Counted from the first letter of the stretch, positions 13,451 through 27,849 are shown. The stretch: DNA of 64,000 nt from Ophiocordyceps camponoti-saundersi (nom. inval.) (GCA_003339415.1 PDHQ01000130.1:27139-91138), one strand, 5' to 3'. Numbers and translations: made by a program. Notes: generated by a model not told the origin, from the sequence alone.

Positions 13451-16400
13451 TTATTTCCTTATATATTTTAGCTTAAACTTTAATCTTTTTAGCTTTAATT
13501 ATATTTTTTAGTTTATATTATTTATTACCTTCCCCTTTTTAAACTCCGCTTTAATATTATATTAGAAATATTTTAATTTTAATATTTTATAAATAAAAGT
13601 AAAAAACCGCTTTTTATTTTCCGCTATATAAGTAAAGTCTATAATAAATATTAAAAAATTAATAATATAGCTATATAAGTAATTAAATATTATAGCTAGC
13701 TTAATAATTTTAAAATTAACTTAATAATATAGTTTTTATTTATATTTATAATAAACTTTAAAAGTTACTTTTATAATCTTAAATATAAAATATATTAAGT
13801 AATATTAATAAATATAGCTAAACTTTAATTACTAATAAGTATATTATAATATTATAATATAATAGAAATTTTCTATTAGGAAAGTAAAAAAAGATAATTA
13901 AAAGTAATTTCTTACTTTTATAAGTAGTAACTTTAATATTATATAGTTTATAGCTTAATAAATAAAACTTTATAGCTAGGCTTTTCTAAAGCTTATATAT
14001 ACTTTTTCTTTTTAATAAAATATAAACTTTACTTTTTAATTATCTTTTTTTAAAAAGTTAAAACTTTTAACTTATAAGTTTTTTCCTTATTTTTTTAGAA
14101 AATACTTTATATTTTTTTATTTCTAACCTTTTCCCCCTAATAGATATTTTTTTCTAAATTATTAAAAATAAAATCCGCTCTGCTATTTTTAATATTATAT
14201 TATAAAAATTCGCTAAGCTTAATAATATTTTTATTAGCTTTTTAAAAAGTTATAAATAACTTTTTATAATAATCTTAACTAAGCTTTTTTAAAGATATAT
14301 TACTTATAAATATTTTCTTACTTAATATTAGACTTTTAATATTATAATTTTTTAGAAAATAGGAAAAAGCTTAGAGGTTTATTAAACTTTAAATAGCTAC
14401 TATTTTATCTTCCTTCTTAATATTATAAATAAGATTTTTAAAACTATAATTATAAAGGAAATATTTTATATAATAAAATCTATAAGAATCTTATTATAAA
14501 GTTAAATAAGTAATTAGCTAAACTAATTTACTAATAGCGCTTTACTTTTTTTAATAAAATCTATCTATATTACTTAAAGCTTTTAAAACTCCGCTTCCCT
14601 CTTAATATTAAATATAATAAGCACTTTTAATTATATTTTATATTTTAAGCTAATAGAAATCCTTAACTCTTTTAGCTTTCTTAGATAAATTATAACTTTT
14701 TTTCGCTCTTACCTTTTTAACTATACCTCTCGCTTAAAAGTTAATAGTAAATTATTAAACTTTTTCTTTATTTTTACTAAAGTCCTTTAAAGCTCCTTAC
14801 TCTCTCTTATACTATTTATCTTATATATTTTATTTTTTTATAAGCGCTTAGAATAAGTAACTAATATACTTATTATTAAATTTATAAATAATATTAATAT
14901 TTTTAGTACTAAGCGTACTTTTACTTAAGTCTATTATTAGCTTAAATAAGCTTAAAGTATTTATTATAATTAAGTAATAAAGTATAAAATAATTTTCTAG
15001 CTACTTAAAAGTAAGCTTTTTTACTTTATAAAAGCCCGCTTTACTAATATAATTTCGCTAATCCTTAATAAAAATATTATTTAACTTATATAAGAGGTAT
15101 ATATATTTAGGGTTTAAATTTACTATAAACTTTAATAGAAGCTTTACTTTTGCTACTTTATAAAAAAGCTTACTTATTAATAGCTAGCTTTAACTAAGCT
15201 TACTTTATTTACTTAGAGCTTTTTACTTTTTTAAGTAAAGGAAATTTATACTAAAGTTATTAAGTTTATAATTACTTTTAGCGCTATAATTTACTCCGCT
15301 CTAACTTTATTAAATAAGGAACTTAAAAGCTTTATCTTTTAATAGCTAGCTATAACTTAGTTTAAATACCTTTATATTATCTTTAAAATATATTAAGTAA
15401 CCTTTTCCTATTATATTAAGTTTAAAACTTTTATCCTTTTTATTAATATTTACTTATCTTACTACGCTACTTATAGCTACTAACTCCTTTATAATAAAAA
15501 ACCTATAGCTTATATTTTATTATTAAAAGAATCTTTATATACCTCCGCTAATAATATAAAAGTTAGCCTCGCCTTGCTTATATTCCTTTTAAATCTCTTT
15601 AATCTTTTTTTATTATTTAAATATAAATTTTAAATATCTTCTTCTAATCTTTTAAGATTCTAAAAGCTTATTTTTATAAAAATTAGTAGCTTTGCTAAAA
15701 CTTTAAAAAAGAAAGGCTTTAAAAGTATAGCTAGTTTTTTAGATACCTTACTAATAAACCGCCTTAACTAAAACCTAATAACGCTTTATAAATCTATTAA
15801 AGCTTTCTAAAAATTTTAAGTAGCGCCTTAACTTAGCTTTATAATAATAAAATTAGCTTTAATAAGTTTCTTTATATTTATAATATTTTTATAATTATAA
15901 CCCCGTATTACCTTTATAATAGTAAGAAAGATAAGATAATAATTAACTTTACCTTATATTATAAACTAATTATTTATAAAAAAAATACTTTTATTAATAT
16001 TTCTTATAAGTTTAATTTAAAATTATAAAAATTTTAATAAAGCTTCTAGCTATAAGGCTATTATAAGCTTTTTTATTTTATAATTTATTTACTTATAACG
16101 CTTTTATTAATTTAACTTTTTTCTATTATCTTATAAGATTTAAATATATTAAAATATTTAAAGATAAAGTTTAAATATAAGGGATAGTTTTTAATATTTT
16201 TACTATATAATTACCGCTATTTATTTATTTTATACCTTACTCTTAACTCCGCTTCTTAATTTACTTAGCTTTACTTAGCTTATTTACTTTTTTTCCGCCT
16301 TTACCTTTTATTTTATTCTCTACGCTTAATTACGCCTCTAACTTTTATAAGCTTATTTTCTAAGTTATTATTATTACTTTTTACCTTATATTTTAACGCC

Positions 16401-16891
16401 GCTAATATAAACTCCGTAAAAGAGGATTTAAGTATTTAGATAAAATTTAGCTTTAGTTTTAGCTTTTTTATAGCCCTTATTACCTCCGCCTTTACTAACT
16501 CCTCCTCCGCTTTTACTTTTACTTTTTTTATTATATTTTTAATTATCTCTGCGTTTTTAAACTTTTTTACCTTATTAGCTATCTCCGCTTTACTTATTTC
16601 CTCTTTCGCTTTACTTACCTTTTTATCCCCCTTAACTATTATCTATTTTAACTTATTTTTTAATATTAATATAATAAAAATAAGTATTAAGGCTATTACC
16701 TTTTTATTTACTTTTAGCTTTATTTTTAGCTATAGCTTTATTAAGTTTAAGTTAAGCGTATAATTAAGCTTAAATATATTACTTAATATATATTTTAATT
16801 AATTTATTTTAATATTATTTATAATTTACTTATTAATATTATATTTTATTTTATAAATTTTATATAATATTTAAGCTTAAATATTATTAAT

Positions 16892-17389
16892 TATTAGAAT
16901 ATATATATTACTAGCTATTTAGGAATATAACACGCGCGTAATACGCGTCGTAGAGATTACTATCTCTATATAAATAAAGTAAGAGGTTAGAGGTATATAT
17001 AAAGAGGAGTTAAACTTAAGATAATACCGATCCGAGATTAGTATAATACTAATATAATATATATCGTTAATATAATAGGAATTAAGGGTAGGAGGGAGTA
17101 TAGCCGGATAGGTATATAATATATTAATCTTTTCCGTATTTTTATTTACGTAAGAAGTTATAAATAAAGTTATTAAATTAATTATTCGTAACTTCTTCTA
17201 TTAGAGTATATTAGATAAGAGACGTAATATTCTTTTAGCTATATAATTTAGTAGAAATACCTAAACTTTATTAATTAAGTTAATATATATATATATAAAG
17301 TTCCTTATAGCTATTAACTTATATATTACGATAAAGGTAAAATATAATATTAGCCTCTTATTTAGCTTAGGAAAGATACCTAACTAATA
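16892..17389 (+). repeat. D1 5' LTR
   Basis: 498 bp, starts TATTAGAATATA and ends CTAACTAATA, i.e. TG/CA ends converted to TA/TA. Same length as the partner LTR at 24297. The two differ mainly by transitions. Confidence 0.88.
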
Positions 17390-17756
17390 TTAATTAATAA
17401 TAAAGCTAGGTTATTTTTATAATAATTATCTCTTATTACTTAAAGTATAATTAAATTTAGAAAAGTAATCTTAATAATAGCGATTATTAAAATACTAATA
17501 TATTAAAAGCTATAATTACTATTTTAATAAATTATAAATATATTTTAACTAATATCTAGTTAGTATTTAATAATTTAGATATCTTAGTACCTAGTAATAA
17601 CTTATTATAAGTTAATATTATTTACTTATTTTTTTTTAAATTTAATTCGCGGTTTATAAAACCTTATTTCGATTTTAACTCGAAGTTATATTAGTCTTAG
17701 ATTAGTCTTAGTAACTACTTAGTATATTTTATTTTATAATATTTTATAAAAGTTAG

Positions 17757-18264
17757 TATTAGTTAGGCATCCTTCCTAAGCCGAATAAGTAGCTAGAGTC
17801 GTATTATAAACTTCCTATAATAGAGATACTAATAGATTAAACCTAGAACACGTATACTATATTAACTTAGATAATAGAGTTTAGGTAACTTATCTAGATT
17901 ATATAGCGTATAGGAATATTATATCTACTATACGATATACTCTAGCTAATAAAGTTATAAAAGATTAAATAATAACTTTACTTATAACTTATTTTTCTCT
18001 TAAAAAATATAGAAAAGTAAGTATATTATATATACGTTCCTCCTTTTACTAACTACCTCCTTATCCTCCTCTTATATTAACTTCGTATATTATATTAATA
18101 TTATATTAATCTTAGATTAATATTATCTTAAGTTTAACTCTTTTTTATATATATCCCTAACCTCCTACTTTATTTATATAAAAATAGTAATCTTTATAAT
18201 ATATATTACGTATATTTAACGCGTATTATATTTCTAAGTAGCTAGCGATATATATATTTTAATA
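17757..18264 (-). repeat. D2 LTR (3' LTR of the element)
   Basis: 508 bp. On the plus strand it starts TATTAGTTAGGCATCC and ends ATTTTAATA. Pairs with 20905-21412. Confidence 0.88.
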
Positions 18265-19309
18265 TTAGTAGCTTTTCTTTTTATAATTAAGAATATATAT
18301 TTATTAAGTAAGTAATTTAGGTATAATTAGGTTTTTTTAGTAGCTTTTATAAATTAAATTATTTCTCTATTTTTAAAAATTTATATAATTTAAGATTAGT
18401 AAATACTTTTACCTTACTAATTTATAAATAAATTTAAGTTAATATCGTGCTAATATCCGATATATTTCTTAATAATTCTAATATAATTTCCTAAAATAAT
18501 ACGCGTTAAGCTATATATCGCGTCTCCCTATTATCTATATTTCGTAAATAATAGATAAAGTTTAAATAGTAAACCTAATATTATATATTATCGCTAATAT
18601 AAAGCTTAATACTATATATTATTAGCTACTATTATAAGGTAATCTCTTAGCTTAGTAGCTTCTAAACTAAGGGACTAGTAAGTAACTTCCTTAAATATAA
18701 TATAAGCTAGTTATAGGGATATTATTAAAGCGTTTTATTTTAGAAACCCCTAGTAAATATTAGCTACGCGAGGGGGAATCTCCCCTATTAACTAGTAAAC
18801 CCCTATAGCTAGTAAAAGTTATCTCCTTCTTATAATATTAAGCGTTCCTATACCGTAATATTTATAGTTCCGCTAAGTTATTATAGTTTTTATATTATAA
18901 TACCCCCGGGGCGGCGTAATTCTTAACCTTAGGGGTATTATAATCCCTTAATAATATTCTCTTTCTAGTTTAAAGATTAGAGAAACGAAAAATAAATATA
19001 ATATAGTATATTAAATAAAGAATACGATACCTAGTAAACTTTCGCTAGGTTATTCGCGAAAAATAGATAAGAAAAACTAAGGCGGTTATAAAAAGGGAAA
19101 GGAAAAAAATTTTTAAAAGGGGGGGGGGGGTATTTATACCTAGGAGGTACGTACCTTTTATATTTATAAAAAAGGTTAATATATACTAATATATTACTTA
19201 TAAGAGGGGTAAGTATATATTTTATTTTAGTAAGGTAAATTAGTAACTTAATACTTTATTTATAAATTACCCCGCGCTTAAGCTCCTTATTTTTTTCCTT
19301 TTCTTTCTA

Positions 19310-19426
<117 letters not shown>

Positions 19427-20904
19427 AAAAGGTAAATTTAAGTTAATCCTAAGTTAGTATTATAGTAAGCTTTTACTAACTTTAACTTAAGATTTATTAT
19501 ATATTAGAACCGCCCCCTTATATACTTACCGCTCCGCGTAGTTATTAGATTATTATTTTAAGTCCTAAGTCTAAGAATAATATTAATAATAATAATACTT
19601 TTAAAGCTTTAATTCGCTAGTAGCGTAAAAATATATTAATTTAAGCTTTAATTTATATTAGCTATAAGTTAAGATTAACTTAATTTCTAATATATTCTAA
19701 ACTTAGCTTTAAACGCGTATTACGCGCGTCCTATTTCTATCTCCTTTACGCGCTTCTTATAAGCTTTTTTTATAATATTCGCGATTACTTTTCGCCCGCG
19801 TTTACGAATATTATTACCTATATTAGCGGTAACGCCTATTATACCCTATTAAGTATAACCCGCTAAGCGTAATCTTTTTATATTCCCGCCGCCGCTTATG
19901 CTATTATTTTAAGTATAGCGCGATAATATTAAGCGCGGCGATATTAAGAAAATACCCTTATACTAAAATTATATTAGCTATATAAGTAAATAAAAGCTAG
20001 CTATTAACGCTTATTAGAAATAAATATCTTAGCTAATAATTACTTATTACTAATACGCTAAAAAAAGTATTTAATATAATAATATATATATAGCTTATTA
20101 AAACTTAACTTTATATAAATTAATATTAACTTAATAAATTATCTTAGCTATTATTATTTTTATATAAGCTTTTACTATATTTATAAGCGATAATATACCT
20201 TTATATAAAAATTAATATACTAAAATAAGTTTAATAATAATCTAATCTTTATTCGTATTTAAGTTAATATTTAACTAATATTACTAATATAATAATATTA
20301 CTTAGCTAGCCTTACGCGATCGTTACGTATCGCGCTCTCCTAAATATCCGCGTTAGGAGTAAAGGTAAGGGATTTTAATTTTAGGGATTTTACTTTTTCT
20401 TTTCTTATTATTTTTATCTTTTATTATTTTTATCTTTTATATATTACTAAATTAATTTAATTATAAGAGATTTCTAATATTAAACTTATAAAAGCTTAAT
20501 AAATAATAATTATAAAGTAATTATTAAAATTAATCTAAAGTTAATAAGATTTTAAGTTAAAATTAAAGTAAATTTCTAAAAATCTTAAATTAAAAATAAA
20601 AAGAAAAAAAATAAGTAATATTAACTTATAATAAGTTATTATTAAATATTAGGATATCTAAATTATTAAGTTATTAATTAAATATTAATTAAAATATATT
20701 TATATATTATTAAAATAATAATTATAGTTTCTTAGGAGTTAGTATTTTAATAAATATCTACTATCTAAATTATTTTTCTCTTTCTAATTTAAACTAAAGT
20801 TAAATAATAACGAAGCTAATATTTTAGCTTATATTAGTTAACTAAGTTTTAAGTAATAAAAAGTAATTAAGTCCGCGATATAACCTAGCTTTATTACTAA
20901 TTAA

Positions 20905-21412
20905 TATTAGTTAAGTATCTTTCCTAAGCTAAATAGGTAACTAAAGTTATATTATAAACTTCTTATAATAAAAATATTAATAAATTAAACTTAGAATATA
21001 TATACTATATTAACTTAGATAATAAGGTTTAAGTAACTTATCTAGATTATATAGCGTATAGGAATATTACGTTTACCGTATAATATATTTTAGCTAATAG
21101 AGTTATAAAAGATTAAATAATAACTTTACTTATAACCTATCTTTTTTTTAAAAAGTATAGAAAAGTAAATATATTATATATACGTTCCTCCTCCTACTAA
21201 TTATTTTCCTATCCTCCTCCTATATTAACTTCGTATATTATATTAATATTATACTAATCTTAGATTAGTATTATCTCGAGTTCGACTCCTCTTTATACGT
21301 GTCCCTAACCTCCTACTTTATTTATATAGAGATAGTAATCTCTATAACGCGTATTACGCGTATTTAACGCGTATTATATTCCTAAGTAGCTAGCGATATA
21401 TATATTCTAATA
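20905..21412 (-). repeat. D2 LTR (5' LTR of the element)
   Basis: 508 bp, same ends as the partner LTR at 17757. It is followed by the TSD GTTAG and the resumed D1 internal region. Confidence 0.88.
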
Positions 21413-23354
21413 GTTAGAAAAGAATCTTTTATAAAAGAATTAATTTAGTAAAATATAAAAGATAAAAATAATAAAAAGGAAAAATAAAAATAATAAAAAT
21501 AAAAAAGAAACCTTAAGATTAAAGTCCCTTAATATTACTTTTAGCGCGGACGCTAAGGAGGACGCGCCTCCCGCTAAGCCCGGAGTATAAAGTAAGCGAT
21601 ATTAGCATATTAATAATATTAATTAAATATTAACTTAAACTTAAATAAAGATTATATTATTATTAGATTTACTTTAATATACTAATCTTTATATAAAGGT
21701 ATATTATTACTTATAAAAATAGCTAAAGCTTAAGCTAAGGCCGCTATCGTAAGGATTATTTACTAAGTTAATATTAGCTTATATAATATTTAAATTTAGA
21801 AAATAAGCTATATATACGTTATTATAATAAATACTTATTTTTATATAAATATAATAAGCTATTACTAGCTAAAATACCTATTCCTAATAAGTATTAATAA
21901 CTAGCTCTTACTTATTTATATAATTAATATAATTTTAGTAAGGGGGTATTTTTTTTATATCGCTACGTTTAATTTAGTTACGCCGCGCTTAGGATAATAG
22001 CGTAAGCGGCAGCGTAGATATAAAAAGATTACGATTTTTAGGTTACGCGCGATAGGGCGTAATTAAAATCGCTACGTTTATAGGTAATAGCGTCCTAGCG
22101 CGCGGGCGGAATAAAATAGCTAATATAACGCTTAGAGCGCGGGCTACTAAAGGAGTAAGTAATAAACGCGTATATTAAAAAGGAGCTAAGTTTAGAAATA
22201 TATTAATATTTAATATAATTTCGATTTATAGCTAACTTAAGGTTAAGTTAAGATTAATATACTTTCTATATACTAATATATTATCTTATATAGCGTATTA
22301 TTATTATTAATATTAGCTTTTAACTTAAAGCTTAAAATAATAATATAATAGCTACGTAATATAATAAGAGTATAAAAGTATTACTTAAATATAAATATAA
22401 TCTTATTTCAAAGTTAGTATAAATCTTTATTATACTTAGCTTAAAATTAACTTAAACTTACTTTTAATACGTAATAATAATAATAATAAGAATAATAATA
22501 ATTAACGCGGAGGAGAAGGGAAGAAAGGGCTTATAAAGCTAAGGCGCGGGGTAATTTATAAGTAAGGTTACTAACTTACTAATTTACCCCTCTACGATAA
22601 GTATATACTTTTACTTTATATTATTAAGGTAAATTAGTATTTAAGGTATTAGTATATATTTTTACTATAAAGGTAAATTAATATATAGTAAGTTAGTATA
22701 TATTATTATTATTAAAGTTAGTATTTAGATCGGTATATACCTCTTAATTATAAAAAGCCTTTATCCCCCCTTTAATTTTCCTTTCTTTCCCCTTTATATT
22801 AGTTTTTTTTTTAATATTTATTTTTTTTATTTTTTAAAAACTACCTAAACCCCTCCTTACTAAGTATATCTCTTTTTATTTTATATATTTTATCTACTTT
22901 TCTAATCTATAAACTAGAAGAGAAAAGCTATTAGGGGAGTATAATACCTTTACTATACCCTTAGGGCTATAACGTAAAGAAGAATAATATATATTATAAA
23001 GGCGTTAAACCGCCCTAGGAGTATAGTAATAATAATTAAATAGTAAAGATAAGGCTAAAAATAATAAAACTAAGTTAATAAATATTATAATATAGGAATA
23101 AGAAATATTATAAGATAAAGATAATTTTTACCGGCTATAAGGGTTTACTAGTTAATAGGGGATATTCTCCCTTACGATAATTAATATTTACTAGGGGTCT
23201 CTAAAGTAAAATACTCCGGTAATATCCTTATAGCTAGTTTATTAAATATTTAAGGGATTTAACTACTAGTTTTATAGCTATTTAAAAGTAACTATAGCTA
23301 TAAGACTAGCTAATAAACTTAAATATTTTATTATAATATTATATTATATTTTCT

Positions 23355-23436
23355 GCCCTCTTAGCGTAGTAGTTAAGCGTCTAAAGATATTAGTCTCTTA
23401 TAAGAGAGGCAGTCGGTTCGAATCCGGCGGAGGGCA
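23355..23436 (+). other. tRNA-like head of SINE-1 with Pol III boxes
   Basis: 82-nt segment with a 7-bp acceptor stem (GCCCTCT with GGAGGGC, one G-U pair), a perfect B box GGTTCGAATCC at 23415-23425 inside a T arm, and an A-box-like TAGCGTAGTAG at 23362-23372 (consensus TRGYNNARNGG, with GG changed to AG). The middle folds as CTCT/AGAG hairpins but not as a clean 7-base anticodon loop, so I do not assign an isoacceptor. Its length suits a class II or intron-bearing ancestor. The function would be an internal Pol III promoter for the SINE, not translation. Confidence 0.8.
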
Positions 23437-23490
23437 CGGGTATTTTTACCCTAACTATATAGCCGGGGTACGGTCTAACCCCGGCATAAC

Positions 23491-23517
23491 CCCGGCAGGA
23501 GTAGTAACCCTGCCGGG
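23491..23517 (+). other. GC-rich hairpin in SINE body
   Basis: CCCGGCAGG pairs with CCTGCCGGG across a 9-nt loop, a perfect 9-bp stem. The reverse copy near 42677-42705 keeps a slightly decayed version. It is one of the few GC-rich segments in the region and could be an RNA structural element. Confidence 0.6.
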
Positions 23518-24296
23518 CTCCTTTCCTCCCTCGGTAGAAGTAATAACTTAGCCGGGGCTTAGGTAAGGTAGGGCGCGGGGTAAAGGTATAGTTAGTTAGA
23601 TAACGTAGGTTATTAGAGGAATAAGTCCCTTTTAATAATAATTATAATCTAATAATAGAGTATAATTATAAAGTAATATCTTCGCTATAATATCTACTAA
23701 TATACGTACTAAAATTACTTAGAACTTAGATAAGATATACGATAAGAAGTATAGGTATTTTTCGCTTAGGATTAGCGTAATTTCGGATACTTCCTATAAC
23801 GATTAAGCTTTCTAATACGATATAATTAGCTTATAAGCTAGCTAAATATATTAAGTAAGAGGTTTTTCCTTAAGGCACTCCGGTTTTTCCTTTTTATTAA
23901 ATAATTATATGCCTAAATACCTATATAGGTTACTAGAGTAATATAATATATATATTATATTTTCTTAGTAACGATATATAACGTTGCGACTATTACCTTA
24001 TAGCCCTTATTTACTTTTAATAACGCGAAGGGATAATGCGAAAGATAATTTAATACGCGTTACCTTAAAAGGTAATATTAGAATTAGTAAGAAAATAATT
24101 AGATATTTACCTAATATTAACCTAAACTTATTAATAAATTAGTAAAGTAAAAGGTATTTATAAGACCCTAAACTATATAAATTCTTAGAGGTAGAAAAAT
24201 AATTTAATTTACGATAGTTATTAAAGGAACTTAATTATACCTTAACTACCTATATAGTAAGACGAATATTCTTAACTAGAAAAGAAAAGTTATTAA

Positions 24297-24794
24297 TATT
24301 AGAATATATATATTACTAGCTACTTAGGAATATAATACGCGCGTAATACGCGTTATAGAGATTACTATCTTTATATAAATAAAATAGGAGGTTAGAAGTA
24401 TATATAAAAAGGAGTCGAACTTAAGATAATACCGATCTAAGACTAGTATAGTATTAATATAATATACGTTATTAATATAATAAGAATTAAGGGTAAGAGG
24501 GAGTATAGCTAAACAGGTATATAATACGTTAATCTTTTCCGTACTTTTATTTAAGTAAGAAGTTATAAATAGAGTTATTAAATTAATTATTCGTAACTCC
24601 TTCCGCTAAAGCATATTAGATAGGAGACGTAATATTCTTTTAGCTATATAATCTAGTAGAAATACCCGAACCTTATTAATTAGGTTAATACGTATATACG
24701 TGGAGTTCCTTATAGCTATTAACTTATATACTATAATAAGAGCGAAACGTGATATTAGCCTCTTATTCGGCTTAGGAAGGATGCCTAACTAATA
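24297..24794 (+). repeat. D1 3' LTR
   Basis: 498 bp, collinear with 16892-17389 over its whole length. It is followed by TSD TTAAT and the resumed 3' part of LINE B2. Confidence 0.88.
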
Positions 24795-26044
24795 TTAATA
24801 TTATTAAAATAAAATTAAACTTTTATTATAAATTTTAATAATATAATCTTATATAGCTAAGTAATTATTTACTTAGTAATTATTATAGCTTTTATTACCG
24901 CTATTATTATCGCTATTATTATTATTATTATAAACTTTATAGCTACTATTATTATTATTATAAGCTTCCTCGCCTTTATTATTTTTAATTTTGCTATTAC
25001 TTTTATTATTACTCTTAGCTTTAAATTTACTATTACTATTACCTCCGCTTTTAATTTAATAAGAGTATTTATCTTTACTATTATTATTATTACTATTATC
25101 GCTATTATTATTTTTATTATTATTTTTTTATTACTTCGCCCCTTACTTTACTCGCCTTAATAATTATTTTATTACTTATAATAAGTATTTTAAAATATAG
25201 CGGGATTAGTATATATAACTTATAAAAAGGAGGATTAGTAATTATAACTATAAGAAAGGTAAATAAAAAAGCTATTAAAGTAGCTATTTTTACTAAAATA
25301 TTAGCCTTAATTAGCGTTATTATTATTATAAGTTAAAGCTTTAATATTTTATTTTACTTTTAAGTATAGTATAAGTTAGCTTAAAATTACTTTTATTATT
25401 TACTATTAGCTACCTTTAAACTCCGCTTTACTTCGCTTTATTTTATACTTACTTATAAGCTACTTAGCTATCCTCCTTTATTAATATATTTAGCTACTTT
25501 TATAGCTATTATATATAATTTATTTAAATAAATTTATAACTTAATTAATATTTAAATTCTAACCTTACCTCTAACTTCGCTTTTAACTTTACTTATTTTA
25601 TAATACTTATATTAAGCTTTTATATAATTATAATAATAAGCTAATTAAGAGCTTATATACTTTATTAGCTTTATATATAATTATATAATATAATATTACT
25701 TATTTTATTATTTTTAATATAAAACCTTATATTTAGCTAATTAAGCTATATATATAATATAAAAAAGATTATAAAGCTTTTTATAAATAATTTTAAATAT
25801 TATAATATTATTACTTTATTAATATATAGCTTTATAATTATTATCGCTATTTTTTTATTATAAAAGTTAAAAAAAGGGAAAAGTTAAGAGAGGGGGTTAA
25901 AAATATACCTTTTTTAAAAATAATAAAAAAAAGAAAAAAAAAAGTAAAAAAGAAAGAAATATACCCCCCCCTTTTTTAATTATTAATAGATAATAAAGTA
26001 ACTATTTCGCTACTTTACCTTACCCCCCCTTAGACTTTCTTTCC

Positions 26045-26125
26045 TCCGCCCCGCGCCGCACCGCCTCGCCTTATACCGCCCCGCACCGCCCCGCACCGCC
26101 CCGCGCTACGCTATATCGCCCCGCT
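26045..26125 (+). repeat. C-rich CCG/CCGCA tract in B2 3' region
   Basis: Run of imperfect CCGCCCCGCA units. Equivalent tracts occur at about 5540-5635 in B1 and 50395-50470 in B3, so it is a family feature. CpG is preserved here while CpA is partly lost, typical of RIP. Confidence 0.8.
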
Positions 26126-26592
26126 CCTCCGCCTTATATTTTATAGATTTTCCTTTTCTTTATACTCCCCTCCTTACCTTACTTTTCTTATATTATTTAA
26201 GATTACCTTTAGGTAATAAGCTTATTATATTATATTATCGCTAGCTATTATTATATTTTTATATAAGCGTATAGTAAGCTTTCTTTTTATAGTTAAGAGG
26301 TTTTATTTTATTTTAAGGGATTTTTCTTATTTAATATATTATAAAAGCTTTAAATATTATAAAAGCCCTTAGTATATAAATAATAATAATAATTTAATAA
26401 TTATTATAAATTAAATTATTTCTTTACTTTTAAAAACTTATATAATTAAAGTTTAATAAATACTTTTTCCTTATTAATTTATTAATAAGTTTAAGTTAAT
26501 ATTATATTAATATTTAATTATTATTTTATTAATTCCTATATTATTTTTTATTATTAAAAAGTAAATAAAAGCTATAAGTAATAAGCTTAATA

Positions 26593-26756
26593 TATTAAGG
26601 TATATAAGTTATTTAAATACTTAGCTATATTATACTCTAGCTAAGTAAGCTAATAATGCCCCTTTTATATTAATTTAGTATAGCTAATATACGGACTTAA
26701 CTAGGCTTAAGCCCTAAGTAAGTTATAGCTTAAACTATAAGGTATATTATATAATA
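26593..26756 (-). repeat. copia 3' LTR
   Basis: 164 bp, collinear with 32212-32375. Ends read TATTA...ATAATA, i.e. TG...CA after RIP. Differences between the two LTRs are mostly C/T and G/A. Confidence 0.88.
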
Positions 26757-26849
26757 CCGCCCCTAAGGCCGGGCAGGCTAAAGAATAACTATTATAATAT
26801 TATTTCTTAATATTTATACTATTAGAGCCGCCCCTAATCCTTAGTATAG

Positions 26850-27565
26850 CTAAATTTAGCTAGCGTATAAACTACTAATATTTATTCGTATATAGACCTT
26901 TTATAAGGCTATCTACGATTATATTTTCTATACTTATTTATTATAGATTAAAGAAGCTTATCTAATACTTTTAAATAATCTATTTATATTATAAATTAAT
27001 ATACCTTATATATGCCTTATTAAGTAGGTTAATTATAGCTAACCTCGCGTTTTAGCTATTAATAAATATTTCGAGAGGCCTCTTTTATTCGTAGCTAGCG
27101 TCTTAAATAATATTAGAGAGCTAAATTATTATAAGCTTAGCGGGCGTAAGGGCTATAAATTTAGCCTTTATACTATTTATTATAATAAGGGTTTAACGCT
27201 TTAAACGCCACGCGATAGGGCCGCCGGCGAGGAAGATAATAAACCCGGCCGTTAAAGCGTAAGTTACCTAATCGTCTACGAATAATATATTAGAATATAT
27301 ACGAAACTAAAAGTTTTTACTATATACCGCTTTACTAAATATAATATTAAGAAATAGCGTGCCGCGTAAATAATAGAATAGATACTTTATTATAGCTAAA
27401 TAAGCGTAAGTTAGATATAAATTTACTTCTAATAGCTTTTTAACGCTATATATAATATTAAGCCTTATACTTAAGGCTAGCTAATTAAAGCTACCTATTT
27501 ATTTTTACTATATTATAATCTTTATTACTATCTTAGCTTCTTTTTAATTATAAGGAATTATATAC
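26850..27565 (-). pseudogene. copia RNase H domain remnant
   Basis: Minus frame contains IGSFN, stop, LALSIRLNIIYSVKKLL, then YLFYYLRGTL and TAGFIIFLAGGPIAWRLKR (27204-27252 on the plus strand). Copia RNase H regions read GSLLWLA.TRPDIA..V, then RYLRGT and STSGYVFLLAGGPISWRSKRQ, so the match is unmistakable. The catalytic E/D region follows as NSIKAKFIALTPAK, where the family has STEAEYMALSEA. Many TAA/TAG codons replace Q/W. The frame continues without a shift from the RT part at 28060 once the island and one TSD copy are removed. Confidence 0.88.
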
Positions 27566-27722
27566 TTTATAAGCTATTTTGGCGGGAGCAACGGGCACCC
27601 CAAGACACCACAGCCCCGGCAGGGAAGACAGTCTCAAGGAAGTAGGACTATCGGATCCGTCCGGCCCTGCAGGGCCGTATAGGTAGGTCAGGGTGGCAGG
27701 CGTCAAAAGGGTCGTTTGAGCC

Positions 27723-27760
27723 GACCTGTCTGATCTGACCTGCCTGATCTGACGGATCTG
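27723..27760 (+). repeat. 14-bp direct repeat in the island
   Basis: GACCTGTCTGATCT, GACCTGCCTGATCT and a degenerate third unit starting GACGGATCTGA, in register at 14-bp spacing. Confidence 0.75.
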
Positions 27761-27818
27761 ATCAATTGGTATCAGACCTACGGGTCCTAGGAAGGGTCGT
27801 TTTTGTACGTATAAGAAG

Positions 27819-27849
27819 GGTCGTTTTTCCCTACCTAGGAAGAACGACC
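27819..27849. other. Hairpin in the island
   Basis: GGTCGTTTTTCC at 27819-27830 pairs with GGAAGAACGACC at 27838-27849 over a 7-base loop, with one T-G wobble. A related sequence GGTCGTTTTTG lies just upstream (27795-27805). Confidence 0.7.

Larger units (their letters stand above)
23355..23951 (+). mobile_element. tRNA-headed SINE, copy 1
   Basis: About 597-bp element inserted in D1, flanked by the 15-bp duplication TATATTATATTTTCT at 23340-23354 and 23951-23965. The 5' end is exactly the start of a tRNA-like segment (23355-23436). The body has a GC-rich part with a 9-bp perfect hairpin. The 3' end is a (TA)n tail. The last ~105 bp match the 3' end of LINE T. This is the textbook arrangement of a tRNA-derived SINE moved by a partner LINE. 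A second copy lies at 42242-42842 in reverse. It keeps some CA and TG, so RIP has been milder than in the neighbours. Confidence 0.88.

Noticed and set aside
23355..23436. Functional tRNA gene
   Set aside because: It is the head of a TSD-flanked element present twice, lacks a clean 7-base anticodon loop, and is followed by SINE body rather than a terminator.
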